Shown: one piece after another, positions 7,662 to 15,074 of the stretch
Layout of the letters: every line of letters begins with the position of its first letter
How positions within the stretch are numbered: position 1 is the first letter of the stretch
Source: an uncultured bacterium
GTDB taxonomy: Bacteria; Bacteroidota; Bacteroidia; Bacteroidales; Bacteroidaceae
Assembly (NCBI GenBank): GCA_905215575.1
Contig: CAJMQV010000012.1
Location: forward strand, 1 to 33,997
DNA length: 33,997 nt
Direction of reading: 5' to 3'
Made by a program: the position numbers and the translations under genes
Notes under the pieces: model-generated
What the model was told of the DNA's origin: nothing
What the model saw: the letters and a program-made list of their open reading frames with translations, nothing else
Database searches by the model: none

Positions 7662-8144
7662 ATGAAAGTTAGAAAAGCAACTCCGGAGGATCTGAACACT
7701 CTGATGGAACTTTTTGAAATTGCCAAACAGTATATGGTCACCCACGGAAATCCCAATCAATGGATTCAGGGATATCCTTCGGCCGAACTGATTTCACAGC
7801 AGATAGAACAGGAATGGTGCTATGTGTGCGAGGAAAATGGCGAAGTCGTGTCTACATTCTGTTTTATTCCGGGCCCCGACCCTACATATGCGCATATCGA
7901 AGGAGAATGGCTTTCGGATACACCTTATTATGTAGTGCATCGTATCGCTTCGAACGGTAAAGTAAAGGGTACCGCCGATTTTTGTCTGGACTGGTGTCGC
8001 CAGCATTGTCATTCCCTGCGTGTGGATACCCATCAGGACAACAAGACCATGCAGCATATTCTGGAAAAGAACGGATTCCGGTATTGCGGGATAATCCGTG
8101 TGGCAAACGGAACAGAGCGGCTGGCCTATCAGTTGGATTTCTAA
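7662..8144 (+). CDS. GNAT-family N-acetyltransferase
   Basis: A 160-residue protein of the acetyl-CoA-dependent GNAT fold. The acetyl-CoA loop is seen in VVHRIASNGKVKGTADF (91-107), matching the V-x-x-x-x-R/Q-x-x-G-x-G/A pattern. The following DTHQDNKTMQHILEKNGF (122-139) is the usual motif B segment that precedes the strand closing the site. The substrate is not predictable. A related subgroup in Bacteroidota is annotated only as GNAT acetyltransferase. AAGGA lies about 10 bp before the ATG. No good promoter is seen in the 35 bp after the nadA terminator, so expression may depend on read-through. Confidence 0.85.
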   Translation: MKVRKATPEDLNTLMELFEIAKQYMVTHGNPNQWIQGYPSAELISQQIEQEWCYVCEENGEVVSTFCFIPGPDPTYAHIEGEWLSDTPYYVVHRIASNGKVKGTADFCLDWCRQHCHSLRVDTHQDNKTMQHILEKNGFRYCGIIRVANGTERLAYQLDF

Positions 8145-8163
8145 ATATACCTTATATAGGGTA

Positions 8164-8194
8164 TTGTTGCCGGTAAAATCTCTTCTTACCTTTG
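8164..8194 (+). promoter_or_regulatory. Promoter of metY
   Basis: A -33-like TTGTTG (8164-8169) is followed after 17 bp by the -7 element TACCTTTG (8187-8194), close to the full Bacteroidota consensus. A small imperfect dyad ATACC (8147-8151)/GGTAT (8160-8164) borders the -33 box and might be an operator. No SAM-riboswitch-like leader fits in the roughly 12-nt leader. Confidence 0.65.
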
Positions 8195-8212
8195 CAAAAA
8201 AAGATAATGCTT

Positions 8213-9499
8213 ATGGAAAGAAGAAAACTGCATTTTGAAACGCTTCAGCTCCATGTGGGCCAGGAGCAGGCCGATCCGGCAACCGGAGCGCGTGCCGTCC
8301 CTATTTATCAGACCACCTCGTATGTATTTGATAATTGCGCGTCGGCGGCAGCCCGCTTTAATCTGACCGAATCCGGCAATATCTATGGCCGGTTGACCAA
8401 TTCCACCCAAAGCGTGCTCGAAGAGCGTGTAGCGGCTTTGGAAGGCGGTGCAGCGGCCTTGGCAGTTGCTTCTGGAGCGGCAGCCATTGCCTATGCCATT
8501 CAGAATCTGGCTTTGGCAGGCGATCATGTGGTTTCGGCCAATACCATTTATGGAGGTACTTATAATCTGCTGGCCAATACCCTGCCTTTATCGGGAGTGA
8601 CCACTACTTTTGTCGACCCGTCGGACATCAATAATTTCGAGCAGGCCATTCAGGAGAATACGAAGCTGATTTTTATCGAAACTTTAGGTAATCCGAATTC
8701 CAATATCATTGATATGGAAGCTGTGGCGGCAGTGGCCCATAAATATGGAATTCCGCTGGTTGTAGACAATACTTTTGGCACTCCGTATCTGATCCGTCCG
8801 TTGGAACACGGAGCAGACATTGTGGTGCATTCGGCCACCAAGTTTATCGGAGGTCACGGTACCAGTCTGGGAGGTATTATTGTAGATTCCGGTCGCTTTG
8901 ACTGGAAAGCGTCCGGAAAGTTCCCGCAATTCACCGAGCCGGATCCGAGTTATCATGGAGTCCGCTTCGTAGATGCGGCTCCGGGACTGGCCTATATCAC
9001 CCGTATCCGTGCCATTCTGCTGCGCGACACCGGTGCAGCCATCAGCCCGTTCAACGCTTTCCTGTTGTTGCAGGGAGTGGAAACTTTGTCCCTGCGTGTG
9101 GAGCGTCAGGTGGAAAATGCGTTGAAAATTGTTGCTTTCCTGCAGCAGCATCCTAAGGTAAAGACCGTAAATCACCCTTCGTTGCCGTCGCATCCTGATC
9201 ATGCGCTTTACCGGCGTTATTTCCCGAAAGGAGCCGGATCTATCTTTACCTTTGAGATTGCGGGAGGAACAGCCGAGGCACACCGCTTTATCGATTCGTT
9301 GCAGATATTCTCATTGCTGGCCAATGTGGCCGATGTAAAATCGCTGGTGATCCATCCGGAAACGACAACCCATTCGCAGCTGACACCAGAGGAACTGGCT
9401 GAACAGCATATCACTTCGGGAACCATCCGTCTTTCTATCGGTACAGAGCATATTGATGATCTGATAGCCGATTTGGAGCAGGCCTTTGAACAGATCTGA
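8213..9499 (+). CDS. metY: O-acetylhomoserine sulfhydrylase (aminocarboxypropyltransferase)
   Basis: A PLP enzyme of the Cys/Met metabolism family that makes homocysteine from O-acetylhomoserine and sulfide. The 428-residue length and the opening LHFETLQLHVGQEQADPATG followed by AVPIYQTTSYVFD are typical of MetY rather than MetB. The Schiff-base lysine is K210 in HSATKFIGGHGTSLGG. The phosphate-binding ASGAAA (87-92) and the VVDNTFGTPY (183-192) aspartate segment are intact. In-frame TTG 8192 and ATG 8207 lie upstream, but the -7 box (8187-8194) overlaps the TTG. ATG 8213 gives the usual family N-terminus. O-succinylhomoserine as alternative acyl donor cannot be excluded from sequence. Confidence 0.93.
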   Translation: MERRKLHFETLQLHVGQEQADPATGARAVPIYQTTSYVFDNCASAAARFNLTESGNIYGRLTNSTQSVLEERVAALEGGAAALAVASGAAAIAYAIQNLALAGDHVVSANTIYGGTYNLLANTLPLSGVTTTFVDPSDINNFEQAIQENTKLIFIETLGNPNSNIIDMEAVAAVAHKYGIPLVVDNTFGTPYLIRPLEHGADIVVHSATKFIGGHGTSLGGIIVDSGRFDWKASGKFPQFTEPDPSYHGVRFVDAAPGLAYITRIRAILLRDTGAAISPFNAFLLLQGVETLSLRVERQVENALKIVAFLQQHPKVKTVNHPSLPSHPDHALYRRYFPKGAGSIFTFEIAGGTAEAHRFIDSLQIFSLLANVADVKSLVIHPETTTHSQLTPEELAEQHITSGTIRLSIGTEHIDDLIADLEQAFEQI

Positions 9500-9559
9500 T
9501 CCTTTTTATTCTAAACCATACTTTAACTTTACTGATACAGCTTTATTTATGATAAAGCA

Positions 9560-9613
9560 AAAAGCCGCTTTAAGTCATACTCCGATACCGGAGAATTGCT
9601 TAAAGCGGCTTTT
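9560..9613. terminator. Bidirectional terminator between metY and the LuxR-type gene
   Basis: AAAAGCCGCTTTAAG (9560-9574) is the perfect complement of CTTAAAGCGGCTTTT (9599-9613), and the loop holds a second small hairpin CTCCG-ATAC-CGGAG. T-rich tracts occur on both strands, as expected between convergent genes. Confidence 0.9.
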
Positions 9614-9639
9614 CTTTTCATATAACGGACTGAAAGCAG

Positions 9640-10272
9640 TCAGATATAATATTCCATCACATCCACAATTCCGGCCTGTACAGCGTAACGGACAGCTTCC
9701 TGAGCGTTGTTTACTTCCAGCTTGCGGAAAATGTTTTTACGGTGTGTCATGACGGTATAGACACTGGAATAGCGTTCGGCAGCAATTTCTTTGGTGGTTT
9801 TTCCCAATGACATGGCCTTCAGAATCTCTTTTTCTGTGGCTGTTAGTGGTGGCTTATCGGTTTTTTCCGCGGCTTCCATCCAGGCCAACAACTTGGTATT
9901 GGCAAATTGCCTTCCTTTACTGATTTCCGTGTAGGCTTGGCGCACTTCTTCGGTTGTTGAATCCTTGAGAAGGACGTGAAACTGCTTGCTGGTAAGCAAC
10001 ATGCGCCGGACAAATTCTTTGCTCAGGTTGTCACAGAAAAGCACAAAGTGTGCTTTGGGAAAGCGTTGGTTCAATACCAAAAGCTGTTCGGCGGTGAAGT
10101 TCATCAGGGTATAGTCCAAAAAAGTGATTGCTTCCGGGTAACGGATCAATTCCTGAATCAGTTGCTGATCTTCTTCGGGAGTGCATATGCAGGATGTTTC
10201 TGCGTATTGCTTCAGGATACTTTTCAATCCCTCACGGGTGATTTCCTGTTTGTCCAGAATAATAATGTCCAT
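9640..10272 (-). CDS. LuxR/NarL-type response regulator with a degenerate receiver
   Basis: The 210-residue protein has a receiver-like domain (1-125) and a LuxR-type DNA-binding helix-turn-helix (about 143-200: LTATEKEILKAMSLGKTTKE and following). The phosphoacceptor-position aspartate is kept (D53 in TFLDYTL) and so is the LLKD lysine (K103). The usual acidic pair near the N-terminus (DD or DE) reads D7-K8, and the switch Ser/Thr position reads F-C. Phosphorylation may therefore be weak or absent. No histidine kinase gene is adjacent. It lies 85 bp after the porZ-like stop with no clear promoter of its own, so co-transcription with that gene is possible. The regulated genes are unknown. Confidence 0.82.
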   Translation of the reverse strand: MDIIILDKQEITREGLKSILKQYAETSCICTPEEDQQLIQELIRYPEAITFLDYTLMNFTAEQLLVLNQRFPKAHFVLFCDNLSKEFVRRMLLTSKQFHVLLKDSTTEEVRQAYTEISKGRQFANTKLLAWMEAAEKTDKPPLTATEKEILKAMSLGKTTKEIAAERYSSVYTVMTHRKNIFRKLEVNNAQEAVRYAVQAGIVDVMEYYI

Positions 10273-10357
10273 ATAAGGGATGTGTTATTTGTTTTTCTTT
10301 GAACAGATGGCGTATTATCTGTTTATTTCCTGTTGAAAACTTCCGGAGATGTCCGTT

Positions 10358-12658
10358 TTATCGGATCATGACGATTTTGGCGACTACACTTTCATTACCT
10401 TCTTCGTTGGTAGCCATGACACTGTATACTCCGCTGGCTACACGTTTGCCTTGTTTGTCTCGTCCATTCCAGGTGAAGATACCTCCATTCGAAGTGCCCG
10501 AAGTGATAAGCTGACCATTGGAAGATGTAATCTTTACGCTACTATTGGCCGTCAGTCCCTTAATGGTGATATAGCCATTATATTCCGGTTTTACGGGGTT
10601 AGGATATGCTATAACCTGACTTTTTTCCAATTTATCTTCGGGTTCTGAAGCGTCGTTGTTATAAGAAACCAAGCCTTTGTCGGTGGCTATCATGACTTTT
10701 CCTGAATTCGGATTAATGGCAATGGAGTTGATAACATTGGAAACCAACGGTGAGTTGTCTGTAGTAAAATGGTAGATGGTTTCCAAACCATCGGCACTTA
10801 CCAGATAGATTCCGCTGGTGGTACCAATCCATTTTCGGTTGGCCCCGTCAACGGCGATGGCTGTTACAGCAACATTGTTGAGAAGATAGTCTGCATAGTT
10901 GGTGCCATCATTTCTGGGTACTTTAATCTGAGTGTAGTGGAAATCACTGTTCATAAACTCATCCGGATTGGATATTACGAAAAGTCCCAGATTGGTACCG
11001 ATCCATATTTCTCCGTTTTTATCTTCAGCCATACAATAGAATTGATCTGGTGTATATGTCGTACCGTCCTGATTGGTAATAGTTCCCCGGAAAATAGACT
11101 GATCGTCAGAGGCCACGTCAATGCTTTGGTTATAATCGAGCATATACATGCCCGGAGTATGTGTTCTTGAATTAATCCATATTCTACCCTTCCGATCGAA
11201 CATGATAAAATCACAGGTCGGAAGTTTTTTCAGTTTGGCATCATAGATTTTTGTCCAGGTTCCGTCGGCTTTAATTACATTGATGATTGTGTCAACCTGG
11301 TTGTTGATAAACCAAAGGTTATTGTCTTGATCATAAATAGCGCCTGAAGTGCTGACAAAATGTTGAGGATTGGGATCCGCAGGGAGGATAGTAATCAACG
11401 GACTATTGTAGTAGGAATAGTGTTTCAGCAGATTACCATTCTGAAACTCATAGAGTCCCATGCGGGCAGAAGTTACAAAATGATGATTCGGATCTTTTGG
11501 ATCTTGAGCTATGTTTACTGTATTGATATACGGAACACCGGTTGCAGAGGCAATGGCCGATCCGTCTTGAAAGTTTGTCCACTTATCTTGATCCAGATAC
11601 ATGACAGTGCCCTCGTAATCTATTCCATTATAGTTCAGATTTCCTCCGACAGCTAACAGACGGTCTTCGGTATAGTTGATAAAATTGAAGTAATTCCTTA
11701 TCGGACTGTTGGGAATAATAGCTTCGCCGGCTACTTCCAACTGGTTTTGGCTGTTCAGTTTATAGGGTTGAAGACCACCATAGTCTAAACTGCCCCAAAA
11801 GGTGCCGTTTAGATAGCTTAGGTCTGTGAGAAAATTACTCTGGTTGATGATAATTCTTTCACCGCCGGCTTTAAACAGACAGATCTTGTTATTGCTTCCG
11901 GCAATCATCATGTTGTTGGAGGCATTCAGAATGTGAAAGTTACCCTCTTCAATTTTCTGAAACTGATTTTCGCTATCAGAAAGCTGGTATAGATATTCTG
12001 TCTTGTTGTTTCCATAAAGATGATTGTCGAAAACAAGCATTTCAGTAAAAACCAGATTAGTGGACAGATTCCAGTTTTTTTTGTCCAGCAGGTTTTGATT
12101 CATGTCTCCGGAATAGACTCCAGCTGCAGTTGCTGCATAGACTCTATTTTTATATATGGCAGCAGCATTGACCTGCTGATCCAATGAATAGGTATTGGAA
12201 ATGATTTCTTTTTCCAGGTCCAGAAGCACTATTCCGAATCCGGTTGAAAGCAAAGCATACTTTCCGCTTACATTTACTGCGTAGATATCTTTGTTGTTGA
12301 TATTTTTGTCTTTATACTGAGGAAGATTGATCACCGTTTCATCGTCTCGCAGAATATCGATATTCCCATCGGAATAAACGATGACCAGTTTCTTGACTTC
12401 CTCATTGTATTTGATAAAAGATATCTGAAACTCATTCAATAAATTTGTCTTGTCATAAAGATACAGCTCCTGATAATCGGGCTGGTACGAGATGAGGCTA
12501 TTGTTACAAATAGAATATACTTTTTCCTTTCCGGATTCATTCTTCTGCGAATTATGATAAGAGGGATATATTTCCCATTGATACATTTTTTGTGCTTTAA
12601 CAGGAAATACAAGCAAGCATCCGATAATCAAAAAGAAATGGAAAAATATTCTGTTCAT
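10358..12658 (-). CDS. PorZ-like exported two-propeller protein
   Basis: A 766-residue exported protein with signal peptide (1-22, ending VKA-Q). Most of it is beta-propeller repeats, with clear two-component-regulator-propeller blades such as NGEIWIGTNLGLFVIS and NRKWIGTTSGIYLVSADG in the second half. The last about 85 residues (AYPNPVKPEYNGYITIKGL to the end) form a FlgD/T9SS-CTD-like beta-sandwich with the ITSSNGQLI and GVYSVMA pattern. This arrangement matches PorZ of Porphyromonas gingivalis, a surface component of type IX secretion that handles anionic LPS. Gut Bacteroides generally lack type IX secretion, so the role here is uncertain. It follows rdgB by 16 bp and probably belongs to the leuS-rdgB transcript. 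Confidence 0.75.
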   Translation of the reverse strand: MNRIFFHFFLIIGCLLVFPVKAQKMYQWEIYPSYHNSQKNESGKEKVYSICNNSLISYQPDYQELYLYDKTNLLNEFQISFIKYNEEVKKLVIVYSDGNIDILRDDETVINLPQYKDKNINNKDIYAVNVSGKYALLSTGFGIVLLDLEKEIISNTYSLDQQVNAAAIYKNRVYAATAAGVYSGDMNQNLLDKKNWNLSTNLVFTEMLVFDNHLYGNNKTEYLYQLSDSENQFQKIEEGNFHILNASNNMMIAGSNNKICLFKAGGERIIINQSNFLTDLSYLNGTFWGSLDYGGLQPYKLNSQNQLEVAGEAIIPNSPIRNYFNFINYTEDRLLAVGGNLNYNGIDYEGTVMYLDQDKWTNFQDGSAIASATGVPYINTVNIAQDPKDPNHHFVTSARMGLYEFQNGNLLKHYSYYNSPLITILPADPNPQHFVSTSGAIYDQDNNLWFINNQVDTIINVIKADGTWTKIYDAKLKKLPTCDFIMFDRKGRIWINSRTHTPGMYMLDYNQSIDVASDDQSIFRGTITNQDGTTYTPDQFYCMAEDKNGEIWIGTNLGLFVISNPDEFMNSDFHYTQIKVPRNDGTNYADYLLNNVAVTAIAVDGANRKWIGTTSGIYLVSADGLETIYHFTTDNSPLVSNVINSIAINPNSGKVMIATDKGLVSYNNDASEPEDKLEKSQVIAYPNPVKPEYNGYITIKGLTANSSVKITSSNGQLITSGTSNGGIFTWNGRDKQGKRVASGVYSVMATNEEGNESVVAKIVMIR

Positions 12659-12674
12659 AACGATAAGGTTTTAT

Positions 12675-13259
12675 TTATTGAGCGAGATATTCACAAAGTT
12701 TTTTTACGGCATTGGCACGATGACTGATCTGGTTCTTGGCTTCATTTCCCATTTCGGCAAATGTTTCTGAAAAACCGTCCGGACGGAATATCGGATCATA
12801 TCCAAATCCGCTGTCACCATGTTTTTCTTCGGTGATGCAACCATTGACAATACCTTCAAAGAGGCGGATTTCTCCCTGTTCGATAAAGGCAATGACAGTT
12901 CTGAAACGGGCTTTCCGATTGGTTTTGTCTTGCATTTCTGAAAGGAGTTTCTTCATGTTGGCTTCTGAATCGTGCCCTTCTCCGCCGGCATAGCGGGCGG
13001 AAAATACTCCGGGAGCTCCGTTCAGCGCTTCTACTTCCAGACCGGTATCATCGGCAAAGCAGTCCAGATGATAATGGTCATATACAAACTGCGCCTTGAT
13101 TTGAGCATTTCCTTCCAGGGTATCTGCCGTTTCGGGAATATCTTCGTGACAATTGATATCATCCAAAGAAAGGATATCTATTTTTGATCCGAGGATGGCC
13201 CGGATTTCTTCCAGTTTATGCTTATTGTTTGTGGCAAAGACAAGTTTTCTTTTTTCCAT
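12675..13259 (-). CDS. rdgB: Non-canonical purine NTP pyrophosphatase (RdgB/HAM1)
   Basis: This enzyme hydrolyses dITP, XTP and related deaminated purine nucleotides to monophosphates, keeping them out of DNA and RNA. The 194-residue length is standard. Family motifs are all present: FATNNKHKLEEI (8-19), FADDTGLEVEALNGAPGVFS (68-87) with the metal-binding aspartates, SGFGYDPIF near residue 150, and the C-terminal SHRANA. The start lies 2 bp beyond the stop of the upstream yitT gene, and the porZ-like gene follows after 16 bp. Confidence 0.95.
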   Translation of the reverse strand: MEKRKLVFATNNKHKLEEIRAILGSKIDILSLDDINCHEDIPETADTLEGNAQIKAQFVYDHYHLDCFADDTGLEVEALNGAPGVFSARYAGGEGHDSEANMKKLLSEMQDKTNRKARFRTVIAFIEQGEIRLFEGIVNGCITEEKHGDSGFGYDPIFRPDGFSETFAEMGNEAKNQISHRANAVKKLCEYLAQ

Positions 13260-13261
13260 GA

Positions 13262-14152
13262 TTATTTTACTTTTATCTGATCAAATCCTTCACCGTAAAC
13301 ACCTACAACATTACTTTGGGATACGAAGGCTTTAGGATCAATCTGATTGATTAGTCTGAATATCAATACACTTTCTCTTCTTTTTGCCAGAATAACCAAA
13401 ACTTTCTTGGGCTCCTTGCTATACCAGCCTTCTCCATAAAGTACGGTTACTCCACGCGATACATCATGACTGATTGCTGCTGCAATTTCATCATATTTGT
13501 TAGAGAAGATCAGGAACTGAACCGACTGCTTAGAAGAGTTCATTACATAGTCCAGCATCACGTTAGACACAACCAGAGTAAAGAAGCCAAACACCACTTT
13601 CTCCCAGTCTTGAAAAACGATGTAGCTGGAGGACACAATGATAAAGTCACATATCATCAGACTGCGTCCCATGGTGATATCTCTGTATTTGTTTACGATG
13701 GCGGCAATGATATCCGTTCCTCCGGTACTTCCGTTGTTCAGGAATACGATAGCCAGTCCGAATCCTTCCAGAGCACCACCGATTATTGCGGCCATGAAGG
13801 CCTGATCACCGACGATGCGGGGCAAGTTGCCCTGTTCGTCGGCAATCAGTTCCTGGAAGCCTGCAAGTAATAGGGTAAGAGCAATGATGGCATAGATGCT
13901 TTTGACGCAGAACTTAAAGCCCAGCACCTTGATAGCAGCTATGAGCAAAATAGAGTTGATGACCAGATAGGAATACTGTACTTTGATACCGGTGGCAAAG
14001 TAAATCAATGAAGAAATACCCGCTACACCTCCTGTGGTCACTTCATAGGGAAGCAAAAAAATGGTAACTCCCAGGGCATAACAAAGAAGCCCGATCATGA
14101 TGAGCGCATAGTCTTTAATCTCTTGCCATGCATTAATCTTAAAGTGTTTCAT
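13262..14152 (-). CDS. YitT-family membrane protein (second of a tandem pair)
   Basis: A 296-residue protein with about five to six membrane helices (residues about 15-215; DUF161/YitT) followed by a soluble C-terminal DUF2179 domain (VTVLYGEGWYSKEPKKVLVI and the final VVGVYGEGFDQIKVK). The signature LNNGSTGGTDIIAAIVNKYR occurs at 138-157. The family's transport substrate is unknown. Its ATG overlaps the stop of the preceding paralogue by 4 bp, suggesting translational coupling, and rdgB starts 2 bp after its stop. Confidence 0.88.
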   Translation of the reverse strand: MKHFKINAWQEIKDYALIMIGLLCYALGVTIFLLPYEVTTGGVAGISSLIYFATGIKVQYSYLVINSILLIAAIKVLGFKFCVKSIYAIIALTLLLAGFQELIADEQGNLPRIVGDQAFMAAIIGGALEGFGLAIVFLNNGSTGGTDIIAAIVNKYRDITMGRSLMICDFIIVSSSYIVFQDWEKVVFGFFTLVVSNVMLDYVMNSSKQSVQFLIFSNKYDEIAAAISHDVSRGVTVLYGEGWYSKEPKKVLVILAKRRESVLIFRLINQIDPKAFVSQSNVVGVYGEGFDQIKVK

Positions 14153-15072
14153 TTTAATTTTATTTGGTTAAATCCATTTCCGTAAACACCCTCTGCCCTA
14201 CTTGTTGAAACAAATGCATTCGGATCCACCTCATGAATCATACGCAGGATATGAATGGATTCATTCTTGTGTACAATGGTAATCAATACTTTTGTCGGTG
14301 TATGACTGTAATAGCCTTCACTGTCGATTACTGTTACCGAGTGGCTTGTTTCATTAATAATGCGTTCACTCAACTGAACATGGTCCTTGGTAAAGATGAT
14401 AAACTGCACATCTTGCCGTGAACTGTTGACAATCATATCGAGCGTATAGTTGCAGATGACCAGAACTACATAGCCGAACACCACCATTCTCCAGCTGTCA
14501 AAGAAATAGTAGCAGGAAGAAATGGTCAGAATGTTGATGTAAATCATCACACGGCCCAGACTGATATTGCGGTACTTGGTCACGATGGCTGCCACGATAT
14601 CCAATCCTCCGGTACTACCATTGTTGACAAATACCGTACCGATACCGAATCCGCAGATGATGGCTCCCAGCACGCAGGCCATGGAATCCTGTCCGGGACC
14701 GAGCAATTGCAGGAATTGTCCCTGATCGTCCTTCATGATGTTTTGTGCCACATCCAGGAAGAATGACAAGGCAAAGATGGCATACGTTGTTTTCAGTACA
14801 AAGCGATATCCCAGCTCCTTGATGGCAAATACCAGCAGGAACACGTTGGCGACACAATAAGATAACTGAATAGGAATGCCTGTCAAGTAATACAAAATGG
14901 CACACATACCCGTCAAGTCACCTGTTGTCATCTTGTAGGGCAGCAAGAATGCTGCCCAACCGATGGCATAACAAATCAATCCAAAGTTAATGGCTACGAA
15001 GTCTTTGGCTTCGGTCATTACAGCCGCTTTGGTCAATTTCTTCGGCTTTAGCTTTTTAATGTCGTTGAACAT
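14149..15072 (-). CDS. YitT-family membrane protein (first of a tandem pair)
   Basis: A 307-residue paralogue of the next gene with the same layout: a cytosolic lysine-rich start, membrane helices from about residue 25 to 220, the signature VNNGSTGGLDIVAAIVTKYR (149-168) and a DUF2179 tail (SVTVIDSEGYYSHTPTKVLI, ending RAEGVYGNGFNQIKLK). The two copies clearly align along their length but differ at many positions, so the duplication is old. It begins 2 bp after the leuS stop. The two proteins might form a heteromer, which is inference from coupling only. Confidence 0.88.
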   Translation of the reverse strand: MFNDIKKLKPKKLTKAAVMTEAKDFVAINFGLICYAIGWAAFLLPYKMTTGDLTGMCAILYYLTGIPIQLSYCVANVFLLVFAIKELGYRFVLKTTYAIFALSFFLDVAQNIMKDDQGQFLQLLGPGQDSMACVLGAIICGFGIGTVFVNNGSTGGLDIVAAIVTKYRNISLGRVMIYINILTISSCYYFFDSWRMVVFGYVVLVICNYTLDMIVNSSRQDVQFIIFTKDHVQLSERIINETSHSVTVIDSEGYYSHTPTKVLITIVHKNESIHILRMIHEVDPNAFVSTSRAEGVYGNGFNQIKLK

Positions 15073-15074
15073 TG

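Noticed and set aside
8145..8212. SAM or T-box type riboswitch before metY
   Set aside because: The promoter at 8164-8194 leaves a leader of only about 12 nt.
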